This document shows, one piece after another, positions 24,060 through 31,833 of a stretch of DNA of 41,899 nt. The notes under the pieces were generated by a model that worked only from the letters and a program-made list of their open reading frames with translations, was not told the DNA's origin and made no database searches. Source of the stretch: Nocardioides sp. (GTDB lineage Bacteria; Actinomycetota; Actinomycetes; Propionibacteriales; Nocardioidaceae); contig JAOPXC010000454.1 of NCBI GenBank assembly GCA_025965335.1, forward strand, positions 1 to 41,899. The letters are read 5' to 3'. The stretch's first letter is position 1. Every line of letters begins with the position of its first letter. The position numbers and the translations under genes were made by a program.

Positions 24060-24364
24060 ACCCGGCCTTCGACCCCGGCCCCGGCCCGCGGCCGGCCGGC
24101 CCGACGCATCCGGCGCCGACCCGGCCGGCTCCCCCGCCGCGGCCGACCATGCCCCGGCCCGCCACCCCGCGCCCGTTCGCCGGTCATTTGCCGATCGGCG
24201 CCTCCATAGACCACCTGCTGGCAGCGGGTGAGGAGCTGACGCCCAGCTCTGCCGTCGCGCTTTGCGGAGCGACGCGCAAAAGCACCGAGGTCTTGGTGGC
24301 CCTCGGTGCGGGCGCAAGCCACCGGCACGAGCCGGAATTCCAGATCGGAACAGGGGAGAAATGA
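24050..24364 (+). CDS. Pro-rich ORF overlapping a structured leader (doubtful)
   Basis: 104 residues from GTG 24050. Residues 8-45 are Pro-rich repeats; the second half (GASIDHLLAAGEELTPSSAVALCGATRKSTEVL) lies over the hairpins of the next gene's leader. It may be a short real protein, a leader peptide, or chance in GC-rich DNA. Confidence 0.35.
   Translation: MALNPAFDPGPGPRPAGPTHPAPTRPAPPPRPTMPRPATPRPFAGHLPIGASIDHLLAAGEELTPSSAVALCGATRKSTEVLVALGAGASHRHEPEFQIGTGEK
24254..24335 (+). promoter_or_regulatory. Structured 5' leader of the neprosin-like gene, riboswitch candidate
   Basis: A 5-bp hairpin (GTCGC/GCGAC) is followed by GCGCAAAA, a perfect 9-bp stem (GCACCGAGG/CCTCGGTGC), then GGGCGCAAGCCACCGG and a CCGGC/GCCGG hairpin. 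The order GCAAA, stem, CGCAA-GCC, CCGG recalls the c-di-GMP-I (GEMM) riboswitch core. However, the usual GNRA loop is absent and two conserved bases are missing. Regulatory structure is likely; the ligand class is a guess. Confidence 0.4.
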
Positions 24365-25107
24365 AAGCTCGAATCCAGGCCGCGCTCATCGCGCTCGTGG
24401 TGGCAACCGCGTGTGTGGTCGGCATCGCCTCCCCGGCACAGGCGGCACTGACCTACTTCTACAGCGGCTTCAAGATGACTGCCGTCACGAACGGTGTGGC
24501 CGGCAACCTCACCGTCGCCAACCCGATCCCGGCGGCAGGGGACTTCCACTCCCTGGCCGAGTTCGCAGTCTCGACGACCAATCAGCAACAGGTCATCGAG
24601 GTCGGATGGACCGTCGACCCGACCACGTTCGGCGACAACAACACGCATCTGTTCGTCGGCCGCTGGCTGAACGGCGTCTTCGGCGGTTACAACTCCGGCG
24701 GCTGGGTCGACTACGCAGCCAACCCGGTCAACGCCGGCGCGAACATCACCGGCGCGGTGGGCGGCCCGTCGATCCCGTTCGGCATCCTGCACTCCGGCAC
24801 CAGCTGGTGGCTCTACTACAACAGCGTGGCTATCGGGTCCTATCCGGACAGTGTGTGGGGCGGGACGTTCACTGCGGGCGGCCTGAATCAGGCGTTCGGT
24901 GAGGTCGCGGCCAACGTGGCCGCGCCGTGCACCGACATGGGCAACGGTGCGTTCGCCTCGGCCACTACGGGCGCGACGTTCGGCAGTGTTTCCAACCAGG
25001 GCGGGCCGACGTTCTCGGGCACCCCGTTCGCCAGTAACGCCGCTTACTACAACAACTATCTGGCGTCCACGCGGACTCTCCGCTACGGCGGACCGGGCGC
25101 CTGTTGA
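24361..25107 (+). CDS. Secreted neprosin-like protease (accessory cargo)
   Basis: 248 residues, ATG behind AGGGGAG. Residues 1-29 are a Sec signal peptide (MKARIQAALIALVVATACVVGIASPAQA) with an AQA-A cut site. The mature part matches the neprosin (DUF239) family: QVIEVGWTVDPTTFGDNNTHLFVG, GGYNSGGWVDY, SGTSWWLYYNSVAIGSYPDSVW and QAFGEVAAN. The family's two catalytic Glu residues fit Glu80 and Glu181. Nepenthes neprosin cuts after proline. A secreted enzyme between early phage genes is cargo that may serve the lysogen. Confidence 0.82.
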   Translation: MKARIQAALIALVVATACVVGIASPAQAALTYFYSGFKMTAVTNGVAGNLTVANPIPAAGDFHSLAEFAVSTTNQQQVIEVGWTVDPTTFGDNNTHLFVGRWLNGVFGGYNSGGWVDYAANPVNAGANITGAVGGPSIPFGILHSGTSWWLYYNSVAIGSYPDSVWGGTFTAGGLNQAFGEVAANVAAPCTDMGNGAFASATTGATFGSVSNQGGPTFSGTPFASNAAYYNNYLASTRTLRYGGPGAC

Positions 25108-25191
25108 GCCGCCACGAGCCGGACCGTCCGACCGCGCCCGGTCTGCCGCCGAGGCCCATCGACTACCCGCGTCCGCAGCCGAGGCCGAGCC

Positions 25192-25281
25192 ATGGCTGAG
25201 CGGGCGCTGGCGAGACCCCACAAGCCGCGGCCGCCGTCGAAGCCGCCCCGCAAGCCGATCCAGACGAAGCCGATCCGCTGA
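25192..25281 (+). CDS. Tiny Pro/Lys-rich ORF
   Basis: 29 residues (MAERALARPHKPRPPSKPPRKPIQ...). It is strongly basic, with no clear ribosome site. A TTG-start frame at 25104 (31 residues, Pro-rich) precedes it and overlaps by 8 bases. Both may be chance; they end just before a hairpin. Confidence 0.25.
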   Translation: MAERALARPHKPRPPSKPPRKPIQTKPIR

Positions 25282-25290
25282 ACGAACTGC

Positions 25291-25320
25291 GGGCCACCCG
25301 GTCTTCCCACCGGGTGGCCC
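25291..25320 (+). terminator. Hairpin terminator candidate
   Basis: A perfect 11-bp stem, GGGCCACCCGG/CCGGGTGGCCC, with an 8-base loop. It lacks a T run, but such stems end transcripts in GC-rich actinobacteria. It separates the neprosin-like gene from the next operon. Confidence 0.6.
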
Positions 25321-25366
25321 GCACACGGATCAACCCCACCACCCAATGAAAGAGAGGCCGATCCGG

Positions 25367-26068
25367 ATGTCCAACGTAACCGAGACCCCCGACAAGGGCG
25401 AGCCGGACCACTTCGCCGAGATCGCCGCCGAGCTGCGCAGTGTCGCCGACGACATCGCGAAGCTGGTCGGGTCCGGGCTGCCCAAGCCGTCTCACATCGC
25501 CCTTGACATTCACGCGGGCACCCGAGACCTCAAGCGCGACGACGATCAGACGGCCCGAGCTGTCGACGCCCTGGGCGGCGCGCTGCTCGGCCAGCCGGGC
25601 ACGGCACAGAAGATGCACGACGACAGCTACCACTACGGCACCCAGGCAACCCAGCGCGGCCCGATCAGGGTGCACGTCTACGACTCGGTGTCTACCGAGT
25701 GGGCGCGCGATCGGGAACGCAACGCCGAGCTGGGCCTGAAAGAGGCCGAGCTGGAGAAGCTGCGCGCCGAGGTCGCCGAGCTGCGGGCCGCCGCCGACTC
25801 GTCCGGGCTGGGCTACAGCCGCGAGGCGGACGACCCGACGCCGGTGTCGCCCGCCCGGGTGCCGCTGCAGGTCGCGCCGACGCTGAGCCATATCGCCGTC
25901 GACGGCCACAAGCTGGACGGCGAGACCGTGCCGGGCCTGATCGTCGGCGACACGGCTGACGAGCAGCGCGACAACGCGTACGCGGCCTACGAGCGCGACG
26001 AGGCCGAGTACCTGCCGACCTGCCCGGAGTGCATGGGCCAGCACCACACCGTCGAGCCGTGCCGCTGA
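25367..26068 (+). CDS. Coiled-coil protein with C-terminal Cys motif
   Basis: 233 residues from ATG 25367 behind AGAGAGG; ATG 25346 is an alternative. The N-terminus is helical (HFAEIAAELRSVADDIAKLVGSG), residues about 115-150 are a coiled coil (LKEAELEKLRAEVAELRAAAD), and the C-terminus has CPECMGQHHTVEPC, which could bind zinc. Related early proteins occur in actinophages (from memory); role unknown. Confidence 0.7.
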   Translation: MSNVTETPDKGEPDHFAEIAAELRSVADDIAKLVGSGLPKPSHIALDIHAGTRDLKRDDDQTARAVDALGGALLGQPGTAQKMHDDSYHYGTQATQRGPIRVHVYDSVSTEWARDRERNAELGLKEAELEKLRAEVAELRAAADSSGLGYSREADDPTPVSPARVPLQVAPTLSHIAVDGHKLDGETVPGLIVGDTADEQRDNAYAAYERDEAEYLPTCPECMGQHHTVEPCR

Positions 26069-26295
26069 TGGCCGCCTTCTGCCAGGTCCGCGAGCTCGCC
26101 GAGACCGTGTCGGCGCTGGACGGCATGTGGCACGCCGACCCGATCGAGGCGTGCCGCGTCGAGCCCGTCTACGAGGTCCACGTCGAGCACCGGATCGGCC
26201 TGCGGGTGGCGCTGTGCACCGAGCACCAGCAGATCACCGCGAGCGCGCACCCGCGTACGCGTTCGGTGAAGCTCCGCGACCGCGTCGGCACCTGA
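26068..26295 (+). CDS. Hypothetical protein
   Basis: 75 residues, ATG overlapping the previous stop by one base. YEVHVEHRIGLRVALCTEHQQITAS looks like a small beta hairpin with Cys/His residues. No family is recognised. Confidence 0.6.
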   Translation: MAAFCQVRELAETVSALDGMWHADPIEACRVEPVYEVHVEHRIGLRVALCTEHQQITASAHPRTRSVKLRDRVGT

Positions 26296-26305
26296 GCTTT
26301 GCACC

Positions 26306-26385
26306 GCCGGGCCGGTCATCCCGGCCTAGACCGGCCCGGCACCCGGCCCGGGATGTGGGCGCCTGTACCGACCGCATCCCGGGCC
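26306..26385 (+). terminator. Two tandem GC-rich hairpins
   Basis: Hairpin 1 pairs 26306-26316 with 26330-26340 (GCCGGGCCGGT, 11 bp). Hairpin 2 pairs 26345-26355 with 26375-26385 (GGCCCGGGATG, 11 bp). Both stems are perfect and only 4 bases apart. Neither has a T run. They fill the gap before the main early operon and may end transcription or set its level. Confidence 0.55.
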
Positions 26386-26421
26386 ACCTAACCCGATGAG
26401 CACGACCCGAAGGACATAGAG

Positions 26422-26748
26422 ATGACACTCGCGATCTACGACCCCGCCGACACCGGCGACCTCAGCCCTTACCTGTTCACGGTCAACGACACCGGCGAGA
26501 TCCGGTTCCCCGCGCCGTCCCGCCGCCCGAACGTGGACGAGACGCTGATCCTGCCGTTCCACGCCCCGCCCGCCCCGCCGCGCCATGCGGTGCCGACGGT
26601 GTACCGGCCGGAGCGGGTCCGGCCTGACCGCTACCGGGGTGTGCGCCGCGCGCCGCGCCCGGTGTGGTCGTACCTGCTGACTGCTGTTGGCGCGGTCCTG
26701 CTGGTCGAGGCCGTTGCCGCTCTCGTCGCGCTGGCGGTGCTGGCATGA
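26422..26748 (+). CDS. C-terminally anchored membrane protein
   Basis: 108 residues, ATG behind GAAGGAC. A Pro/Arg-rich cytoplasmic part ends in one membrane helix (YLLTAVGAVLLVEAVAALVALAVLA) at the C-terminus. First gene of the long overlapping operon. Role unknown. Confidence 0.65.
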   Translation: MTLAIYDPADTGDLSPYLFTVNDTGEIRFPAPSRRPNVDETLILPFHAPPAPPRHAVPTVYRPERVRPDRYRGVRRAPRPVWSYLLTAVGAVLLVEAVAALVALAVLA

Positions 26749-27017
26749 GCGCCCGAGAGCCGTCCGCGTACGCGGGCAAGACCGTGAAGATCCGCGCCGA
26801 CGTCGCTCGACTCGGCGGCCAGGAGTACCGCGTCGAGGACTGGTGGATCAACGTCTTCGGTGCGTCGTGGATGCACGCTGACGGCAACCCGGCGGCCATG
26901 CAGTACGGCATCCGCTCCGCGCTCGGCGGTCTTCCGCTCGACAACGAGGTGCTTTACGGCAAGGTCGGCGGACTCGGCGTGCTGGTGCACATCTCGGAGA
27001 TCGAGGTGCCGCAGTGA
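26745..27017 (+). CDS. Hypothetical protein
   Basis: 90 residues from ATG 26745 (ATGA). KTVKIRADVARLGGQEYRVEDWWINVFGASWMHADGN and a beta-rich end (GGLGVLVHISEIEV). It looks like a compact beta protein; related small proteins are common in actinophages. Function unknown. Confidence 0.65.
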   Translation: MSAREPSAYAGKTVKIRADVARLGGQEYRVEDWWINVFGASWMHADGNPAAMQYGIRSALGGLPLDNEVLYGKVGGLGVLVHISEIEVPQ

Positions 27018-27289
27018 CCGCGTCGGACGCCGACCGCGCCGCTGACCTGTCCTGGGACGAGGCGATGCGCCTCGCCGCCGTCGACCGCGAGCAGCTGCTC
27101 GCCGAGCTCCGCAAGCCGCAGCTGCGCAAGCACGTCCGCAGGGCGGGCTGGCTGCGCTGGCACTGGTGGCTGACCGACGACAACAAGCCGGACGCGGACG
27201 CGACGGTCGTCGTCCACACCGCACTCACCCAGCGCAGTGCGTGGCGTCGCTGCCACCGCGCCTACCTCACAGAGCTGAGCGGGCTGTGA
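27014..27289 (+). CDS. Hypothetical protein
   Basis: 91 residues, GTGA overlap. Helical and basic, Trp-rich centre (RRAGWLRWHWWLTDDNKPDADATVVVH). No family is recognised. Confidence 0.6.
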   Translation: MTASDADRAADLSWDEAMRLAAVDREQLLAELRKPQLRKHVRRAGWLRWHWWLTDDNKPDADATVVVHTALTQRSAWRRCHRAYLTELSGL

Positions 27290-27516
27290 CCGCCGCCGCC
27301 GTCACGCACCAGCTCACCGCCGACGAGGCACACGCGATCTGCGCCGTGCTCAACGCGTTGGAGCACATCCCGGTCGGGGCGCTCGTCGCCGAACGCGGCG
27401 AGGTCCACGTCTGGCCCGTCGGCCGCGAGCTGACTCTCCTCGAGGAGGTGTCGGCGGTGCGGGCGTTCTGCTCGGTCACCGACGCCCGCGTCCGCTGGTA
27501 CCCGGTGGTGTCCTGA
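27286..27516 (+). CDS. Hypothetical protein
   Basis: 76 residues from GTG 27286 (GTGA overlap). TADEAHAICAVLNALEHIPVGALVAERGEVHVWPVGRELTLLEEVSAVRAFCSVTDA: alpha/beta, no clear motif. Directly precedes the exonuclease gene. Confidence 0.6.
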   Translation: MTAAAVTHQLTADEAHAICAVLNALEHIPVGALVAERGEVHVWPVGRELTLLEEVSAVRAFCSVTDARVRWYPVVS

Positions 27517-28523
27517 TGACCGAGCAGCAGATCACAAGCCGGCGCGTCACCCCCACGGCCTTCCGGCTCCTCGGCGCCGACGCCGCCCGTGACACGTGGC
27601 TCGCCGAACGGCGCAGCGGCATCGGCTCGTCCGACGTCCCCGCGATCCTCGGCGTCTCCGACTACACCACCGCCGTGCACGTCTACCGCGACAAGCGCGG
27701 CGAACTCGTCGACGACGCCGGCGAAGCCGCCCTGTGGGGCCACCTCCTCGAGGAGCCCGTCGCCCGCGAGTGGGCACGCCGGCAGCGCTCCGTCATCCAG
27801 AAGGTCGGCCTGGTCGCCCGGGTCGACGAGCCGTGGATGCGGGCCACCCTCGACCGGCAGGTCCTCGAATGCCCGATGGACCGGGCGGTCCGGACGCGGT
27901 GCGCGCTCGAAGTGAAGTGCCGCAGTGCGTTCAAGGCGTACCGGTGGCACGCCGACGTGCCCGACGACGTCCTCGCCCAGGCGGTGTGGCAGATGGCGGT
28001 GACCGGCTACGACCACATCCACGTCGCCGTGCTGCTCGGCGGCAATGAGCTGAAGCTGACGACGGTGTTCCGCGAGCAGGACCTGGAGCGTCACGTCGTC
28101 GGCAGCGTGACCCGGTTCCGCGACGAGCATCTGCTGCCCGGCATCGAGCCCGACTGGGACCTGTCGAAGGCCGCGCGGCTCATCGAGATGGACTCGCTGA
28201 TGCACCCGGAACGCTCCGGAGAGATCAGCGTCGCCGAGGTCGACGCGGTGCTCGAGTACGCGCAGCGCTCCGCGGTGAAGTCGGCGGCGGAGAAGGCGCT
28301 GAAGGAGTCCGCGGCGACGCTGCGCCGGCTCGCGGCAGGCAAGGAACTGGTGACGTTCGCCGGCGAGCTGGCCTACAGGTACACGCCGACGACGCGCTCG
28401 AGCACTGACCTGGAGAAGTTGAAAGAGCAGTTCCCGGACGCCTATGCGGCGTGCGTGTCCGAGTCGACGTCGCACACGCTCCGCGTGTCGCCGACGTTCC
28501 GGAAGATGGCGGAGGAAGCCTGA
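27516..28523 (+). CDS. YqaJ-type/lambda Exo-like recombination exonuclease
   Basis: 335 residues, start overlapping the previous stop (TGATG). GIGSSDVPAILGVSDY, WGHLLEEPVAREWARR, MRATLDRQV (Asp) and LEVKCRSA (E-x-K) are the motifs of the PD-(D/E)xK YqaJ/Exo family. It would resect DNA 5'-3' and leave 3' tails for the annealing protein coded next. The C-terminal 100 residues are helical. Confidence 0.85.
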   Translation: MTEQQITSRRVTPTAFRLLGADAARDTWLAERRSGIGSSDVPAILGVSDYTTAVHVYRDKRGELVDDAGEAALWGHLLEEPVAREWARRQRSVIQKVGLVARVDEPWMRATLDRQVLECPMDRAVRTRCALEVKCRSAFKAYRWHADVPDDVLAQAVWQMAVTGYDHIHVAVLLGGNELKLTTVFREQDLERHVVGSVTRFRDEHLLPGIEPDWDLSKAARLIEMDSLMHPERSGEISVAEVDAVLEYAQRSAVKSAAEKALKESAATLRRLAAGKELVTFAGELAYRYTPTTRSSTDLEKLKEQFPDAYAACVSESTSHTLRVSPTFRKMAEEA

Positions 28524-28524
28524 C

Positions 28525-29307
28525 ATGGGGTTGAGGGAAATGGCCGCCGCGGCGGCCGGCCCGGGCGACAGCGAAGCCGGGTGGGTCGACAGCGACCAGC
28601 GCCCGACGCCGCCCGCGGCCGAGCCGCTGCCGGACATCGAGTACACGCAGCCGATCGTCGACGTCGAGCCGGTGCAGGTCCACGTCGCGTGGGCGCGGGT
28701 GATGCGGGACGTCACCTCGATCCGCAAGGACCGCGTCGCGGACATCAAGACCGACAAGGGTGGCTACCGGTTCAACTTCCGCGGCATCGACCAGGTGCTG
28801 AACGCGGTCGGCCCGGCGCTGCGCCGGCACGGCGTCATGGTCACGCCCGTGCACATCGACGCGACGTATGGCAACGCCGGCCGGATGCGGGACGTGCAGG
28901 TCACGGTCACCTATGAGATCCGCGGGCCGCTCGGCGACACCATGCCGGCGATGTCCGTCGGCGAAGGCCTCGACGCCGGCGAGCGCGGCACACCGAAGGC
29001 GTTGACGACCGCCTACCGGAACATGCTGATCGTCGCGCTGGCCATCCCGACCGAGGACCCGAAGATGGACCCGGACGTGGTGGACCTGCGCCGTGAGGAG
29101 ACGCCGACGGTCCGGCCGAGCACGTACCGGGACGAGATCGCCGATCCGCGTACGTCGCTGGCGCGGCTGCGGCAGATCTCCAGCGAACTGAAGCAGCACA
29201 ACGTCGCGAGCGCCATGGTCGTGAACGAGGTCGGCGACGACGAGACCTTGTGGAACATGTACGTGCGGGTCGTGGGCGAGCGCCGTGCGGCAGGTGAGTC
29301 GTCGTGA
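28525..29307 (+). CDS. ERF-family single-strand annealing protein
   Basis: 260 residues from ATG 28525 behind GGAGGAAG. WARVMRDVTSIRKDR, GGYRFNFRGIDQVLNAVGPALRRHGVMVTPV and PKALTTAYRNMLIVALAIPTEDP are the ERF pattern. It should anneal complementary single strands, working with the exonuclease just upstream. The N-terminal 45 residues are a Pro/acidic linker. Confidence 0.87.
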   Translation: MGLREMAAAAAGPGDSEAGWVDSDQRPTPPAAEPLPDIEYTQPIVDVEPVQVHVAWARVMRDVTSIRKDRVADIKTDKGGYRFNFRGIDQVLNAVGPALRRHGVMVTPVHIDATYGNAGRMRDVQVTVTYEIRGPLGDTMPAMSVGEGLDAGERGTPKALTTAYRNMLIVALAIPTEDPKMDPDVVDLRREETPTVRPSTYRDEIADPRTSLARLRQISSELKQHNVASAMVVNEVGDDETLWNMYVRVVGERRAAGESS

Positions 29308-29627
29308 TGCCTGAGCTGACGTCCCCGTTCGCCGGCAAGCCCATCAGCCGTGCCGACGCCAACCGCCTCGCCTACACGGTGAAGGCCCTCGCCGACCCGG
29401 CCCGCCTGCAACTGCTCAGCCTGCTCGCCTCCGGCGGTGAGCGGACCAACCTGGAGCTGATCCAGGCGCTGGGCTGGCTGTCGCAGCCGACCGTGTCCCA
29501 TCACCTGCGGATCCTCGCCGACGCGGGTTTCATCGTCCGCCGCGCCGAGGGCAACTTCGTGTACAACCGCCTCGCTCCGGCTGCGGTCGCTGCGGTCGCT
29601 TACGCGCTCCGGCCAGGGCGGCGGTGA
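29307..29627 (+). CDS. ArsR-like winged-helix regulator
   Basis: 106 residues from ATG 29307 (GTG 29304 possible). ALADPARLQLLSLLASGGERTNLELIQALGWLSQPTVSHHLRILADAGFIVRRAEGNFVYNRLAP follows the ArsR/SmtB fold closely. No Cys or clear metal site is seen. It sits between two recombination genes, so it may regulate the phage or the host. Rare for a phage early operon. Confidence 0.8.
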   Translation: MPELTSPFAGKPISRADANRLAYTVKALADPARLQLLSLLASGGERTNLELIQALGWLSQPTVSHHLRILADAGFIVRRAEGNFVYNRLAPAAVAAVAYALRPGRR

Positions 29628-29890
29628 CACCCGTGCGTAGCTCTGACCTGACCATCCGAGTCGACTTCACACTCACGGTGCCAGCCGAGTACGCGTCGAA
29701 GCTGCTGGAGCTTGCCGCAACCGACACGCCGGCCGGCGCTCGCCGGTTCGTCCAGGCTGAGGCGGAAGAGAACATTCTCGCCTACCTCGAAGACAACGGC
29801 GTTCTCCCGGTTTCCAATCGTGGCGTCGCGCGACCCGCCGATCAGGTGCCGCGGCATACCCGTCCGAATCCGTCGGGCGGCCAGTCGTGA
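29624..29890 (+). CDS. Hypothetical protein
   Basis: 88 residues, GTGA overlap. TIRVDFTLTVPAEYASKLLELAATDTPAGARRFVQAEAEENILAYLEDNGVLP: a strand then helices. The tail is basic. No family is recognised. Confidence 0.6.
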   Translation: MTPVRSSDLTIRVDFTLTVPAEYASKLLELAATDTPAGARRFVQAEAEENILAYLEDNGVLPVSNRGVARPADQVPRHTRPNPSGGQS

Positions 29891-30462
29891 TCCGGCCGAT
29901 GCGCGTCGTCGCGCTTGACCTCAGCCTCACGGCTACCGGGATCGCCGTCACCCACGACCAGCTCGGCGAGCCCCGCCTGTCGTGCCGCACGGTCACACCC
30001 CGCAAGTACCCGTCGGCGACGGCCATCGACCACCGCAGGCTGCACGAGACCTTCGGCGCGCTCGCCGCCGCAGTCGTGTGCAAGCCGGACCTCATCGTCG
30101 TCGAGTGGCTGCCGCAGTTCACCGGCCACGGCGATGTCTCACTGCGCCTCGCCGAGCTGCATGGAGCCCTGAAGCACTGGTTGTGGAGTCGCGACTTTGC
30201 CTACGTCGACGTCAAGCCGGCGCACCTGCAGCTGTACGCGACCGGCAAGGGCCGCGCGTCGAAGCAGGAGGTTCGGGAGGCGGTGACGGGCCGGTACGGC
30301 CGCAGGCTCCACATCGGCTCGTACGACGAAAGCGACGCCGTAACCCTGCTGGCGATGACCCTGCACGCGTACGGCCAGCGCCTCGAGGTAGTGCCCACCC
30401 GCAACGCCGAGGCGCTCGCCGCCGTGACGTGGCCCGAACTCGACCTGACGGCGGTGGCGTGA
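29887..30462 (+). CDS. RuvC-like Holliday junction resolvase
   Basis: 191 residues, GTGA overlap. VVALDLSLTATGIAV (Asp), LIVVEWLPQF (Glu) and YDESDAVTLLAM (Asp pair) are the acidic motifs of RuvC-type nucleases. It likely cuts branched DNA from recombination or replication before packaging. Fits the exo/ERF module. Confidence 0.83.
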   Translation: MIRPMRVVALDLSLTATGIAVTHDQLGEPRLSCRTVTPRKYPSATAIDHRRLHETFGALAAAVVCKPDLIVVEWLPQFTGHGDVSLRLAELHGALKHWLWSRDFAYVDVKPAHLQLYATGKGRASKQEVREAVTGRYGRRLHIGSYDESDAVTLLAMTLHAYGQRLEVVPTRNAEALAAVTWPELDLTAVA

Positions 30463-30758
30463 TGGCAGGCCTGTTCCGCAGCAGAGGCTCGGACCGTACG
30501 CCGATCCGGGTCGAGACCATCACCCCGCCGGCCGAGCTGCCCGCGATGCACGACAGCGCGCTGCTCGACCTGACCGACCGTGCGGTCAGCGCGGTACGCC
30601 TGATCGACTTGCAGCTGAGGCAGGAGCGTGCCCGGCCTCGGGGCCTGCGCAACGAGGAGCTCGTCAACGCGCTGCTGGATGTGCGGAACGCGTTGTCGCC
30701 CGGCTCGCAGATGCTGCCGCTGCGCCCGTCGGTGCCGGTCATCCCGGGGCGCACGTGA
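30462..30758 (+). CDS. Hypothetical protein
   Basis: 98 residues, start overlapping the previous stop (TGATG). LLDLTDRAVSAVRLIDLQLRQERARPRGLRNEELVNALLDVRNALSP is helical and basic. Not recognised. Confidence 0.6.
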   Translation: MAGLFRSRGSDRTPIRVETITPPAELPAMHDSALLDLTDRAVSAVRLIDLQLRQERARPRGLRNEELVNALLDVRNALSPGSQMLPLRPSVPVIPGRT

Positions 30759-31357
30759 TTCCCCGCGGGCTCCACGTTCACATGGCGGGCGAGTCGTGCC
30801 CGCTTGACGGCTGCAGCTGGTCGCCGGACACGCCGTCCTATTCGGAGCGGCTGGCCAAGGCCGAGCAGGAGCGCGATCGGTTCATCGCGGCGGCCGACAA
30901 GCTCCACGGCGAGTGGCTGGGCCTCAAGGCCGAGCTGGTCAGCGCGCAGCAGGAGACCGCGTCGGTCCGCAACACGCTCGGCGCCGCGCGGATGGCGAAC
31001 GAGCAGCTGCGCAAGCGGCTCGGCGAGGCCGAGTGGGTGGCGGGCCGGGACATCGCCGATCCGCCCAACGTCGACCTCATCGACCGGATCACCGAGCTGC
31101 GCACCGGCCGCGAGCAAGCGACCGCTCACGCGCTCGAACTGGCCAAGGAACTGCAGACGGAGCGCGGCAAGAACGGGCGCCTCGCCACCGAGTTGGGCGA
31201 GATGCGCGAGCCCGGCCCGGACGTCATCGCCAGCCACGTCCGCTACCTCTGCGAGACCTGCGGTGCCCGCTACGGCATCGCCTTCACCGACCACGAACAC
31301 GGGCCGCTGACAGCCGTCACGGTCACCATCGCACGCCAAGGAGCACCCACCGAATGA
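30755..31357 (+). CDS. Coiled-coil protein with two Cys motifs
   Basis: 200 residues, GTGA overlap. Residues 30-155 are a long coiled coil (RLAKAEQERDRFIAAADKLHGEWLGLKAELVSAQQET...). It has CPLDGC near the start and CETCGARYG near the end, possible zinc sites. Perhaps a scaffold for early complexes; unknown. Confidence 0.65.
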   Translation: MIPRGLHVHMAGESCPLDGCSWSPDTPSYSERLAKAEQERDRFIAAADKLHGEWLGLKAELVSAQQETASVRNTLGAARMANEQLRKRLGEAEWVAGRDIADPPNVDLIDRITELRTGREQATAHALELAKELQTERGKNGRLATELGEMREPGPDVIASHVRYLCETCGARYGIAFTDHEHGPLTAVTVTIARQGAPTE

Positions 31358-31833
31358 CCGCCGTGAAGCTCAAGGGCACCTTCTCCAAGACCGAACGCGA
31401 CAGCAACGGCCTGGAGGGCATCTCGCACGACCTCGTCAAGAACGAGTTCTCCCGCTACCTCGTCGTCGGCATGGTCGAGCAGCACAAGGTGACCAAGGAG
31501 CCGGGCGAGGCCCCGATCCCGACCGCCCGGTTCGTCGCCATCGAGGTTGCGCGCGGCGACGACGAGGAGGTCGCCCGCGCCCTCCTCGACCGGGCGCGCA
31601 AGGGCCGGGGGCTGGGCAACATCGCCGACACCCTGTTCACTGCCGCCCGCGAGGACTTCGACTTCGACGGGCCGCAGCCGGAGATCGAGGGCCAGCAGGA
31701 GCTTCGCCTCGGCGCGGACGGTGAGCACGAGGTGCCGCCGCCGTCGGGCGAGGAGCTGATGGCCGAGCGCGCCGAGGCCAAGGCCGTGAAGCCGACCACC
31801 GACCCGTTCACGCCGGGCGGCGATGCCGCGTGA
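31354..31833 (+). CDS. Conserved actinophage early protein
   Basis: 159 residues, ATGA overlap. Residues 1-100 form an alpha/beta domain (LVKNEFSRYLVVGMVEQHKVTKEPGEAPIPTARFVAIEV); the rest is an acidic linker. Similar proteins are common beside phage recombination genes (from memory). No function is assigned. Confidence 0.65.
   Translation: MTAVKLKGTFSKTERDSNGLEGISHDLVKNEFSRYLVVGMVEQHKVTKEPGEAPIPTARFVAIEVARGDDEEVARALLDRARKGRGLGNIADTLFTAAREDFDFDGPQPEIEGQQELRLGADGEHEVPPPSGEELMAERAEAKAVKPTTDPFTPGGDAA

Noticed and set aside
25104-25199. TTG-start Pro-rich frame after the neprosin-like gene
   Set aside because: Only 31 residues, no ribosome site, low complexity; TTGA overlap alone is weak support.
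27267-28757. Minus-strand ORF of 496 residues over the exonuclease
   Set aside because: Shadow of the exonuclease and neighbouring genes, no ribosome site or domain.
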